DNA from: Akkermansiaceae bacterium UBA2367
GTDB taxonomy: Bacteria > Verrucomicrobiota > Verrucomicrobiia > Verrucomicrobiales > DEV007
Direction of reading: 5' to 3'
Length of the DNA: 41,617 nt
Assembly (NCBI GenBank): GCA_002344525.1
Contig: DDTJ01000051.1
Coordinates: 47,481-89,097, forward strand
In this document: piece after piece, positions 8,097 through 15,233 of the stretch
Position numbering within the stretch: position 1 is the stretch's first letter
Layout of the letters: each line of letters starts with the position of its first letter
Translations under genes and position numbers: made by a program
Notes under the pieces: model-generated
Told to the model about the DNA's origin: nothing
What the model saw: the letters and a program-made list of their open reading frames with translations, nothing else
Database searches by the model: none

Positions 8097-8789
8097 TCAC
8101 ATTTCAGCCCACTGGCGGAGGAGATTGTGATAAACCCCCGTGAACTGCACCGCGATTTTCTCGGCGGCCTCGTTGCCGGACAATTCGCCGCCGAGCCTTT
8201 GGATGCCGAGATCGAGGTCGAAGAGCAGCGAACGCTGCCCGTCGTCGCGGATCATGCTTTGCAGCCAGAAGAAGGAGCAGAGCCGCGTCCCACGCGTCAC
8301 CGGGGTGACGTGGTGGAGGCTCGTCGAGGGATAGAGGACGAGGGAGCCTGCGGGGAGCTTGACCCGGTGGACGCCGTAGGTGTCCTCGACGCAGAGCTCG
8401 CCGCCGTCGTAGTTCTCGGGCTCCTCGAAGAAAAGGGTCGCGGAGAGGTCCGTGCGGATGCGGACCGGCGATCCCGGGAACTGGCGGATCGCGCCGTCCA
8501 CATGGGTGCCGAAATTCTGTCCGCCGGAGTAGCGGTTGAACATGGGAGGATAAATCCGCAGCGGCAGGGCCGCGCTCATGAAGAGAGGGTTCTGTCCGAG
8601 GGCACGGAGGATCGTCTCGCCGACCTGCTTGGTCGCCGGATGGCCTTCGGGGATCTGCTGGTTGTCCTTCGTCTTCGCGGCCTGATACCCGGCGGTGGCC
8701 CGACCGTCGATCCACTCGGCCGCCTCCAGGAGGGTTTTGGCTTCGGAGACTTGCTCCTTGGTGAGAAGGTCGGGGATGGTGACAAGCAT
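8097..8789 (-). CDS. Fe(II)/2-oxoglutarate PKHD-type hydroxylase (YbiX/PiuC-like)
   Basis: Non-haem Fe(II)/2-oxoglutarate oxygenase of the PKHD hydroxylase family, 230 residues, close to the family's usual 225. The iron ligands are H96 and D98 (THVDGA) and H159 (SLHHVTPVTRG); R169 is placed to bind 2-oxoglutarate. The ISxNP-like N-terminal half and the FFWLQS strand also match. Relatives often sit beside TonB-dependent siderophore receptors, but no receptor is in the window, so the substrate is unknown. ATG 8789 was chosen because it gives the family N-terminus (MLVTIPDLLT). It is preceded by CCC, not a Shine-Dalgarno sequence. A TTGACA-like hexamer lies at 8846-8851 on the same strand, without a good -10. 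Confidence 0.88.
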   Translation of the reverse strand: MLVTIPDLLTKEQVSEAKTLLEAAEWIDGRATAGYQAAKTKDNQQIPEGHPATKQVGETILRALGQNPLFMSAALPLRIYPPMFNRYSGGQNFGTHVDGAIRQFPGSPVRIRTDLSATLFFEEPENYDGGELCVEDTYGVHRVKLPAGSLVLYPSTSLHHVTPVTRGTRLCSFFWLQSMIRDDGQRSLLFDLDLGIQRLGGELSGNEAAEKIAVQFTGVYHNLLRQWAEM

Positions 8790-8936
8790 GGGCGCTAAAA
8801 CTGAGAATGGGACTCTATCCCGACAAAAAAGGGCGGCAGCCGGATTGTCAATGCCGGGATTTCGGCTGCGCGCGGAGACACGGATCGCGCCATCTTTGAG
8901 GCTCGACAGGTCGCGCAAAACGTGAGATCACGCATC

Positions 8937-10013
8937 ATGCGCATGAACTCCCCCTCTTTCCGCCGTTGCCTGTACCTCCTCGCCCCCGGTTCCGTTGTGG
9001 CGCTTTTTGTCGCGTTCGTGGCTCTCACCGCTCCGCGTCCCGAGGCCGCCCCGACCCCGGCCCCAGAGGCGGCTCCTCCCGTTTGGACCGCCGGACCCGA
9101 CCCGCTCCAACTCCCCGGCGACCTGCCCTCGATCGGCAACCAGCACGGCGATGTCGCGGTGAGTGCGAACGGCGATCTCTACGTGAGCGTGATGCAGGGC
9201 CTGCGCGCCGGGGTGCAGGTCTACGCCGCCGACGGGACCTACCTGCGCAACGTGAAGGACGCCCCGACCGACTTCCACGGCTTCGTCATCCACCAAGGGG
9301 CCGACGGGGAGTTCATCTACGGCCCGCAACTGGGCGGGGGGAAAATCGTGAAGCTGACTCTGGAGGGCGAGGTCGCCCTGACCATCCCCGGCGAGGCCAT
9401 TCCTAAGGAATACTGGCTGGTCAACCCGAAGACCGGGCAGGCCGCCCTGCGCCTCACCGGCTGCACCGTGGCACCGAACGGGGATCTCTTCGTCACCGAC
9501 GGCTACGCCACGGACTACGTGCACCGCTTCAACGCCAAGGGCGAATACCTCGCGACTTTCGGAGGCAAGGCCGCACCCTACGGCTTCAAGACCCTGCACA
9601 AGATCGCGATCGACACGCGCTTCGATCCCCCGCGCCTCGTCGGCACGGACCGGGCGAACAACCGCGTCGTCCATCTCTCGCTGGAGGGCGAACTGCTCGG
9701 CGAGATCGCGACCGACCTGCTGATGCCCGCCGCCGCCGTGGTGCAGGGCGACCTCCTCGCCGTCGGGGAGATCAAGGGGCGCGTCACCATTTTCGACAAG
9801 GAGAACCGCGTCGTCGCCCGCCTCGGCGAAAACCCGAACCCCGACGAAGTCGGCACGAACAAGATCGAGCCCGCGCAGTGGAAACCCGGCGTCGTCAACG
9901 CGCCCCACGGCGTCGCCTTCAACGCGGCGGGCGATCTCTTCGTGTCGGAATACAGCCTGCACGGGCGGGTGCTGAAGTTCACGCGGAGCGCGAACGGGGT
10001 CGCGGCGAGGTGA
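8937..10013 (+). CDS. Secreted NHL-type beta-propeller protein
   Basis: A secreted or membrane-anchored beta-propeller of about 358 residues. An N-terminal hydrophobic segment (LYLLAPGSVVALFVAFVAL) is followed by a Pro/Ala-rich linker and then repeated propeller blades. The blades show recurring motifs such as SANGDLYVS, APNGDLFVTDG and NAAGDLFVSE, typical of NHL or SMP-30-like repeats. Such proteins bind ligands or act as lactonases or lyases; the catalytic type cannot be read here. The start could be GTG 8922, ATG 8937 or ATG 8943. Its stop overlaps the next start (TGATG), so the two are likely co-translated. It is transcribed away from the PKHD hydroxylase gene, sharing a 147-nt upstream region. 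Confidence 0.75.
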   Translation: MRMNSPSFRRCLYLLAPGSVVALFVAFVALTAPRPEAAPTPAPEAAPPVWTAGPDPLQLPGDLPSIGNQHGDVAVSANGDLYVSVMQGLRAGVQVYAADGTYLRNVKDAPTDFHGFVIHQGADGEFIYGPQLGGGKIVKLTLEGEVALTIPGEAIPKEYWLVNPKTGQAALRLTGCTVAPNGDLFVTDGYATDYVHRFNAKGEYLATFGGKAAPYGFKTLHKIAIDTRFDPPRLVGTDRANNRVVHLSLEGELLGEIATDLLMPAAAVVQGDLLAVGEIKGRVTIFDKENRVVARLGENPNPDEVGTNKIEPAQWKPGVVNAPHGVAFNAAGDLFVSEYSLHGRVLKFTRSANGVAAR

Positions 10014-10288
10014 TGGACGGGGCGGAGAAGACGGGACGGCGGCAACGCGAGGCTTGGGTGGGATGCGCCCTCACCGTGGTCCTGTTCCCGGCAGTTTATG
10101 TCGGGAGTGCGATCATAATCGGGGGACTCTTCAGGCGGACGGGGATGACGCCGCCCAGTTGGCTCGAAGGTTTCCTTGAAGTCTTTTATGCACCGCTCAT
10201 CTACATGATCGAGAAATGGGAATGGGTTGGTGACACTTTCTTCAAGATTCTCGATCTCCTCTTTGGACATTCATTCCCCTGGCGCTGA
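10013..10288 (+). CDS. Small membrane protein of unknown function
   Basis: A 91-residue product that I do not recognise. One clear membrane helix (VGCALTVVLFPAVYVGSAIIIGG; residues about 15-37) is followed by an amphipathic, aromatic-rich C-terminal part (WLEGFLEVFYAPLIYMIEKWEWVGDTFFKILDLLFG). The ATG overlaps the TGA of the upstream propeller gene (TGATG), which supports the start and suggests translational coupling. It has no cofactor motif. Confidence 0.6.
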   Translation: MDGAEKTGRRQREAWVGCALTVVLFPAVYVGSAIIIGGLFRRTGMTPPSWLEGFLEVFYAPLIYMIEKWEWVGDTFFKILDLLFGHSFPWR

Positions 10289-10306
10289 ACCGTCCGACCA
10301 AGGCGC

Positions 10307-10335
10307 TTGACGCATCCCGTCCCATGCGACACGAT
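10307..10335 (+). promoter_or_regulatory. Possible sigma70-type promoter for the MFS gene
   Basis: TTGACG at 10307-10312 and CACGAT at 10330-10335 are 17 nt apart, and the MFS start codon follows about 40 nt later. The -35 is good and the -10 is weak (three of six), so this is a tentative call. Confidence 0.35.
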
Positions 10336-10375
10336 GCGCGAGACCGGGGTTCGCCCCGCCTTTCCCAAAAACCTC

Positions 10376-11761
10376 ATGAGTTCCTCATCCCCTCTCGCGC
10401 AAGGCCCTTGGTGGCGTTCCCTCACTCCCTACCACTGGTTCGTCTTTGCGATGGCTTCGCTCGCGTGGCTCTTCGACTGCCTCGACCAGCAGATATTCCT
10501 CCTCTTCCGGCAACAGGCGCTCGCGAACCTGCTTCCCGAGGGCACCGATCCGAAGGATCTGAAGAACTATGGGTTTATCGCCACGTCGATCTTCATCATG
10601 GGCTGGGCCACGGGCGGGCTCATCTTCGGCTCGCTGGGTGACAAGTTCGGTCGGGCGAAGATGCTGACGACGACGGTGCTGCTCTACTCCGTCTTCACCG
10701 GCCTGTCCGCCCTCTCCAAAGGCTGGCTCGATTTCGCGATCTACCGCTTCATCACCGGCCTCGGGGTCGGTGGGGTCTTCGGTCTCGCCGTCGCCCTCGT
10801 CGCCGACTCCCTCCCCGACCACGCCCGGACCGGAGCCCTCGGCCTGCTCCAAGCCCTCTCAGCGGTGGGCAACATCACCGCCGGCCTCATCAGCATGTGG
10901 ATCGGCAGCCTCATCCGGGAGGAATCGCTCAGCCCCGATACGGCTTGGAAGGTCGCCTTCCTCATGGGGGCGGTCCCGGCCTTCCTCTGCGTCTTCATCC
11001 AGTCGAAACTGAAGGAGCCGGAGAAATGGATCAAAGCCCGCGAGCGCAGCGCCGCAACGGGCAAGGGCATGGGTTCCTACGTCAGTCTCCTCGGCGAGGC
11101 GCGATGGCGCAGACCCGCCCTCCTCGGCATGATGCTCTGCATCTCCGGCGTCATCGGCCTATGGGGCATCGGCTTCTTCGCCCCCGAACTGGTCGGCGAC
11201 GTCATCTCGAACTCCCTGCGTGAGCAAGGCATCGCCGAGACAGAGATTGCCAGCAAAGCGGCCCACTGGAAAGGAGTGAATAGTATCGTGCAGAATCTCG
11301 GCTCCTTCTTCGGCATGATCGCCTTCGCATGGTGCGCCCAGCGCACCGGGCGCAAACCAGCTTTCATCATCGGCTTCCTCGGGGCGATGGCCGCCACTTG
11401 GAGCTATTTCCAATTCTTCAACGGGGTTGGCGACGTCTGGATGAGCGCGGTGATGGGCTTCTTCCAGCTCGCGCTTTTTGCAGGCTTCGCCATCTACCTG
11501 CCCGAGCTTTTCCCGACCCGTCTTCGCAGCACGGGCACGAGCTTCTGCTACAACGTGGGCCGCTTCATTGCCGCCGCAGGACCTTTTGCGATGGTCGGCT
11601 TGCAAGACGCCTTGGTCAAAGGTGCCACAACCCCGGCAGCCAAGCTCGCCGCCTTCCGCGAGACCTGCCAGTGGATGAGCCTCGTCTTCCTCCTCGGCCT
11701 CGTCGTCCTGATCTTCCTGCCCGAGACCAAGGGCAAGCCGCTGCCGGAGGATCACGATTAG
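10376..11761 (+). CDS. Major facilitator superfamily transporter
   Basis: A 461-residue, 12-helix MFS permease of the metabolite:H+ symporter type. It carries the family motif after helix 2 (GSLGDKFGRAKML) and a matching basic motif after helix 8 (AQRTGRKPAF). The helix-1 block FDCLDQQIFLLFRQQAL and a long first loop (LPEGTDPKDLKNYGF) resemble sugar or carboxylate carriers; the substrate is not clear. ATG 10376 gives the expected short basic/polar N-terminus before helix 1. A stretch of upstream in-frame codons is unlikely to be translated because it overlaps the candidate promoter. The gene is followed by hairpin element B. Confidence 0.87.
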   Translation: MSSSSPLAQGPWWRSLTPYHWFVFAMASLAWLFDCLDQQIFLLFRQQALANLLPEGTDPKDLKNYGFIATSIFIMGWATGGLIFGSLGDKFGRAKMLTTTVLLYSVFTGLSALSKGWLDFAIYRFITGLGVGGVFGLAVALVADSLPDHARTGALGLLQALSAVGNITAGLISMWIGSLIREESLSPDTAWKVAFLMGAVPAFLCVFIQSKLKEPEKWIKARERSAATGKGMGSYVSLLGEARWRRPALLGMMLCISGVIGLWGIGFFAPELVGDVISNSLREQGIAETEIASKAAHWKGVNSIVQNLGSFFGMIAFAWCAQRTGRKPAFIIGFLGAMAATWSYFQFFNGVGDVWMSAVMGFFQLALFAGFAIYLPELFPTRLRSTGTSFCYNVGRFIAAAGPFAMVGLQDALVKGATTPAAKLAAFRETCQWMSLVFLLGLVVLIFLPETKGKPLPEDHD

Positions 11762-11777
11762 GTTTGGGGTCTCTCTC

Positions 11778-11869
11778 TTACTCCTTACTCCTTACTCTTA
11801 CCTCGTTACTCCTTACTCGGTTCGTCGGGCTAGGCGCGGGGAGTAAGAGTAAGGAGTATGAGTAAGAGG
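11778..11869. repeat. TNCTCN/NGAGNA hairpin element B
   Basis: The left arm (11778-11818) is six TTACTCC-like units, here mostly with a 7-nt period. The right arm (11841-11869) is the facing GAGTA array. TACTCCTTACTC (11807-11818) pairs perfectly with GAGTAAGGAGTA (11847-11858). The loop region is G/C-rich. It starts 16 nt after the MFS stop codon. Confidence 0.85.
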
Positions 11870-11939
11870 AGCAGGGAGGTTTATGGCCCTCCAGAACCCC
11901 CCGATCTGCCGCAAACCCGTAGAGGAGGCAATCTTGATA

Positions 11940-11962
11940 AAGATGTAGTTCACATACACCTT
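11940..11962 (+). promoter_or_regulatory. NsrR-like operator upstream of the DUF3365 gene
   Basis: An 11-1-11 inverted repeat has left half AAGATGTAGTT and right half ACATACACCTT around a single C. Against the known NsrR half-site AAGATGYATTT and its reverse complement, I count 10 of 11 and 9 of 11 matches. It ends 6 nt before the start codon of a haem protein gene that is followed by an NsrR-like gene. Placement so close to the ATG would imply repression at the promoter with a very short leader. Confidence 0.65.
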
Positions 11963-11968
11963 ATCCCC

Positions 11969-12541
11969 ATGGCCTCCCATCCCTCCCCCGCGCCGTCGCC
12001 GCTCCGACTTTTCGCCGTCCCCGCCTTGACCCTCGCCCTCCTCGCCGGGGACATCGGCCCGACCAGCCGAGCCGACGACAAGAAACCCGCGGCCAAGGCG
12101 CCCGCCCCCGTGAACCTGCCCAAGACGGTGGAGGAGGCCAGGGGCCGCGCCCGCTGGCTGCACGAAGTCGTCCACGGAGCCCTCCAAGTGATGCACCGCG
12201 ACTTCTTCGACGAGGATCTCGTCGAGCGCAGCCTGCCCTCCCAATCCCTCGACGATGTCTTCGCGGAGATGTCGCGGTCCCATTCGGTGGAGATCCGCTG
12301 GCTCGGGGTGAACGCCACCCGGGGGAAAAACCACCTCCCGAAGGACCGCTTCGAGGAGCAGGCCGCCGCCGCCCTCCTCTCGGGCCAGACCGAATACGAG
12401 GCTGTCGAGAAAGGGCGCTACCGCTTCGCCGGGCACATCCGCCTCCAGAACGAATGCCTCAAATGCCACGTCCGCGACCGCACCACCCTCGAGGACCGCG
12501 TCGCCGGCCTCGCCATCGCCTTCCCGATGGCCACCGAATGA
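11969..12541 (+). CDS. DUF3365/Tll0287-like haem c protein
   Basis: A 190-residue periplasmic protein with a signal peptide (LRLFAVPALTLALLA, then a cleavable Ala-rich region). It has one haem c motif, CLKCH at 163-167. The segment YRFAGHIRLQNECLKCH and the preceding LHEVVHGALQVMHRDFFDEDL helix fit the DUF3365 (Tll0287-like) fold, a haem-binding sensor-like domain. A role in redox or nitric-oxide sensing or buffering is an inference from its haem and its neighbour. An NsrR-like site sits directly upstream and the NsrR-like regulator gene lies 81 nt downstream. The ATG is preceded by CCCC, with no Shine-Dalgarno sequence. Confidence 0.78.
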   Translation: MASHPSPAPSPLRLFAVPALTLALLAGDIGPTSRADDKKPAAKAPAPVNLPKTVEEARGRARWLHEVVHGALQVMHRDFFDEDLVERSLPSQSLDDVFAEMSRSHSVEIRWLGVNATRGKNHLPKDRFEEQAAAALLSGQTEYEAVEKGRYRFAGHIRLQNECLKCHVRDRTTLEDRVAGLAIAFPMATE

Positions 12542-12622
12542 AGGATCGACGTCTCCGTCCCGAATGGACCGCGGGGACTCCGGTGCGACGATGAACGCTG
12601 GCGGGCCTCGACCGTCCCTCCC

Positions 12623-13048
12623 ATGGAACTGAGCCGATTCACCGACTACTCGCTCCGCACCCTGATCTTCGCCGGGCTGCACGCGGACCGCATCGTCACC
12701 GTCGGCGAGGTCGCCGGGGCCTACCGCATTTCCGAAAACCACCTCGTCAAGATCATCCACCACCTCGGAAAGCTCGGCTTCATCGAGACGAAACGGGGCC
12801 GCAGCGGCGGCTTCCGCCTCGCCCGCGAGCCCGCCGCCATCAACCTCGGCGAAGTGGTGCGATCGACCGAATCCCTCGCCCTCGTCGAATGCCTCGGCAT
12901 GGGCGGCGGCCACTGCCCCATCAGCCGCGCCTGCGCCCTGAAGCGCCTCGTCGTCGAGGCCCGCGAGGCCTTCATCGAGACCTTCGACCGCCACACCCTG
13001 CAGGACATGCTGGTGCCGAGGGCGCAGCTTCTGGAAAGCCTCGCCTGA
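12623..13048 (+). CDS. nsrR: Rrf2-family nitric-oxide-responsive repressor, NsrR-like
   Basis: A 141-residue Rrf2 regulator. The N-terminal winged helix (MELSRFTDYSLRTLIFAGLH, then ISENHLVKIIHHLGKLGFIETKRGRSGGFRLA) closely follows NsrR. The three cluster-binding cysteines are C90, C98 and C104 (spacing x7 and x5). The NsrR-type loop is present, whereas IscR has a different pattern. NsrR holds an iron-sulfur cluster that reacts with NO, which lifts repression. The gene lies just downstream of a DUF3365 haem protein whose upstream region has a matching operator, so it probably controls that neighbour. I see no copy of the operator in its own 81-nt upstream gap, so it may be co-transcribed. Confidence 0.85.
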   Translation: MELSRFTDYSLRTLIFAGLHADRIVTVGEVAGAYRISENHLVKIIHHLGKLGFIETKRGRSGGFRLAREPAAINLGEVVRSTESLALVECLGMGGGHCPISRACALKRLVVEAREAFIETFDRHTLQDMLVPRAQLLESLA

Positions 13049-13131
13049 AGACGGGAAACGGGGGAAAAATCGGATTGAAGGATGGCCCCGCCCGGCCATA
13101 GTGGAGGGAGTTTCTCCGAGCGGAAAGACCC

Positions 13132-13452
13132 ATGCCTACCTACGACTACCTCTGCCAGAAGTGCGGACATCGCTTCGAAGCGTTCCAATCGATGAAGGAT
13201 CCCCGTCTCACCGACTGCCCCGTCGAGAATTGCGACGGGGCGGTGAAGCGCCTCCTCGGCACCGGAGCCGGGATCATTTTCAAAGGATCGGGCTTCTACC
13301 AGACCGACTACCGCAGCGACTCCTACAAAAAGGGGGCGAGCGCCGAGAAACCCGCGTCCGACGCCGGCGGCTCCTCCTCCTCGACCGAATCGAAACCCGC
13401 CCCCGTCCCGGCGGCGTCCGCGCCCTCCGCCCCGTCCAAGACCCCTACCTGA
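13132..13452 (+). CDS. FmdB-family zinc ribbon protein
   Basis: A 106-residue FmdB-type small zinc ribbon protein starting with the family signature MPTYDYLCQKCGHRFE. Cysteines C8, C11, C29 and C34 form the ribbon (CxxC then C-x4-C). The FKGSGFYQTDYR motif near residue 52 is the family's second signature. The C-terminal tail is low-complexity (Ser/Ala/Pro). Function of the family is poorly known; formamidase regulation was the original proposal. It is followed at 14 nt by an unknown membrane protein. Confidence 0.9.
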   Translation: MPTYDYLCQKCGHRFEAFQSMKDPRLTDCPVENCDGAVKRLLGTGAGIIFKGSGFYQTDYRSDSYKKGASAEKPASDAGGSSSSTESKPAPVPAASAPSAPSKTPT

Positions 13453-13466
13453 CCTCCCGCGTTCCC

Positions 13467-14447
13467 ATGTCCTCCCATCCCGAACCCGACGAGGCTTCCC
13501 CCTACCAGCCCGAGGAAGCCGCCTACGATCCCGGCTCCGCCTTCGTCGACGAGAACCAGGACTATGGCACCGCCGACCCGACCCTCTACGATCCCAACCA
13601 GGCCTACTACGACCCAAACCAGGCTCACTACGATCCCAACGCCTCCTCGGAGGCCCCTGCCGCCGAGGAGGCGGCCTATGTCCCTCCCCCGCCGCCCGTC
13701 CACGACGCCGGGGTCTACGACGAGGGGCCGGTCGAGGCTCCCGCCCCGGCTCCAGTCCTCCGCACCCGCTCCGCCGCCCCAAAAAAGAAAGTCGCCAGGA
13801 CCGGCACCGCCCGGAAGAAGGCGGCTCCGTCCAAAGGGAAGCGTCCCGCGCCGAAGCCGGTCTACGACGGGGGCGTCTCCTTCGCGACCGTGCTCCTCAC
13901 CCTCGTCGCCCTCGCCTTGGTCGGGGTGTTCGTGATGGTGATCCTGCCGAAGGATCTCTCCGCCATCGCCGGCTATCCGACCGACCCCGCCGCCAGCGAC
14001 ACCCCCCGCAACCTCCTCGCCGAAATGCAACAGGCCATTCTCGAACGGAGCAACGGACTCGCTTTCACCGAGGAGGAGGTGAACCGCTACCTCGACCACC
14101 GCCTCGCGGGCGAGCAGTCGGGTCCCCTCGGCGCCCTCGTCAGGTTCCGCGGCGTCTGCATCGACTTCTCCCCCGGAAAGGCCGAGATCGTGATCGAACG
14201 CGAGCTCTTCGGCAAGTCTCTGACCACGAGCGTCGATATCGAGGACAAGGAGTTCCGCGGCCAAGCCTACTACCAACCCGCCGCTTGGCATCTCGGGCGT
14301 ATCACCCTCGGGGCGCGGACCGTGAAGCCCGTCGTCGATCTCTTCGTCCGCCTCCGCAACGGTCTCCGCGATGAGTACGACGCCTTGCAGGAGTTCCCCG
14401 GCCTGCGCTTCGAGGAGAACCGCGTCATCATCGTCCCGGAAGCCTGA
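13467..14447 (+). CDS. Unknown single-pass membrane protein with YDPNQA repeats
   Basis: A 326-residue protein I cannot assign. The N-terminal third is acidic and Pro-rich, with YDPNQAYYDPNQAHYDPNA near residue 42. A basic Lys/Arg/Ala/Pro-rich stretch (KKKVARTGTARKKAAPSKGKR) follows, then one membrane helix (about 139-160, VLLTLVALALVGVFVMVIL). The C-terminal domain (about 175-326) is soluble and alpha/beta-like, with FSPGKAEIVIEREL and RITLGARTVKPVVDL. By topology the acidic and basic part is cytoplasmic and the folded part is outside. It sits between fmdB and the Nudix gene with gaps of 14 and 4 nt, so it is probably co-transcribed with both. Confidence 0.72.
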   Translation: MSSHPEPDEASPYQPEEAAYDPGSAFVDENQDYGTADPTLYDPNQAYYDPNQAHYDPNASSEAPAAEEAAYVPPPPPVHDAGVYDEGPVEAPAPAPVLRTRSAAPKKKVARTGTARKKAAPSKGKRPAPKPVYDGGVSFATVLLTLVALALVGVFVMVILPKDLSAIAGYPTDPAASDTPRNLLAEMQQAILERSNGLAFTEEEVNRYLDHRLAGEQSGPLGALVRFRGVCIDFSPGKAEIVIERELFGKSLTTSVDIEDKEFRGQAYYQPAAWHLGRITLGARTVKPVVDLFVRLRNGLRDEYDALQEFPGLRFEENRVIIVPEA

Positions 14448-14451
14448 CGCC

Positions 14452-14994
14452 ATGCCCGAACCGGGAGAGACGCTGCACGAAGGCCGCTTCCTCGCGCTCC
14501 GGCGCACGGCGGCGGGGTGGGAGTATGCCGCCCGCGTCAACGCGAAAGGCTGCGTCGCCATCCTCGCCGTGACCGACGACCGCCGCGTCGTCCTGACAGA
14601 ACAATACCGCCCGCCCGTGGGCCGTCCCGTGATCGAGCTCCCCGCCGGACTCGCCGGCGACATCCCCCTGCAGGAGGACGAGCCCCTCCTCTCCGCCGCG
14701 AAGCGGGAACTGAAGGAGGAGACCGGCTACGACGCGAAACACTGGAGCATGCTGATCGAAAGCCCCTCCTCCGCTGGCCTGACCGACGAGTTGATCACGA
14801 TGTTCCACGCCACCGGGCTGGTCAAGATGACCGAGGGTGGAGGGATCGGCGGCGAGGACATCCGCGTCCACCATGTCCACGAGAACGATCTGCTGGAATG
14901 GTGCCGCGCCCAACAGACGGAGGGGAAGCAGGTCGATTTCAAGATCTTCGCCGCCCTCCATCTCGCCAGGATGGCGGGAATTGGGAGGCGGTAG
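14452..14994 (+). CDS. Nudix hydrolase (ADP-ribose pyrophosphatase-like)
   Basis: A 180-residue Nudix hydrolase resembling NudF/ADP-ribose pyrophosphatases. The core of the Nudix box is REL-x-EE-x-GY at 85-93, with the essential R85, E86, E89 and E90. The glycine/glutamate start of the box (LPAGLAGDIPLQEDE) has two extra residues relative to the textbook spacing, which is common in this subgroup. The QYRPPVGRPVIELPAG strand before it is typical of ADP-sugar hydrolases. Start ATG 14452 follows the upstream stop by 4 nt. It ends the small fmdB operon, and hairpin element C lies downstream. Confidence 0.85.
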   Translation: MPEPGETLHEGRFLALRRTAAGWEYAARVNAKGCVAILAVTDDRRVVLTEQYRPPVGRPVIELPAGLAGDIPLQEDEPLLSAAKRELKEETGYDAKHWSMLIESPSSAGLTDELITMFHATGLVKMTEGGGIGGEDIRVHHVHENDLLEWCRAQQTEGKQVDFKIFAALHLARMAGIGRR

Positions 14995-15080
14995 TGGGAG
15001 GGGGACGGTTGATCGCCCCCCTGTCGCTCCAGTCCCGCACCCTTCGTGTCAGGCGACAGCCTCTGATCTTGGAATTTTGC

Positions 15081-15142
15081 CCTCCTACTCATCCTCCTAC
15101 TCCTACTCAAAGCCCGGCGAGCATGAGGAGGAGGCAGGAGTA
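15081..15142. repeat. TNCTCN/NGAGNA hairpin element C
   Basis: The left arm (15081-15108) is CCTCCTACTCATCCTCC-type hexamers. The right arm (15119-15142) is the facing GAG array, and the loop of about 10 nt holds AGCCCGGC. It lies 87 nt after the Nudix stop codon and before the hydrolase gene. Just after it, GTGGAAG and CTTCCAC (about 15153-15182) can form another small stem. The rest of the 14995-15233 gap shows nothing I can name. Confidence 0.8.
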
Positions 15143-15233
15143 TGATTACGAGGCGTGGAAGTGGCGGGACGCCGCTTCCACCATCCCGCCTTCGCGGCTT
15201 TGACGAAGTGCCCCGAAATTCCCTACTCTCACA

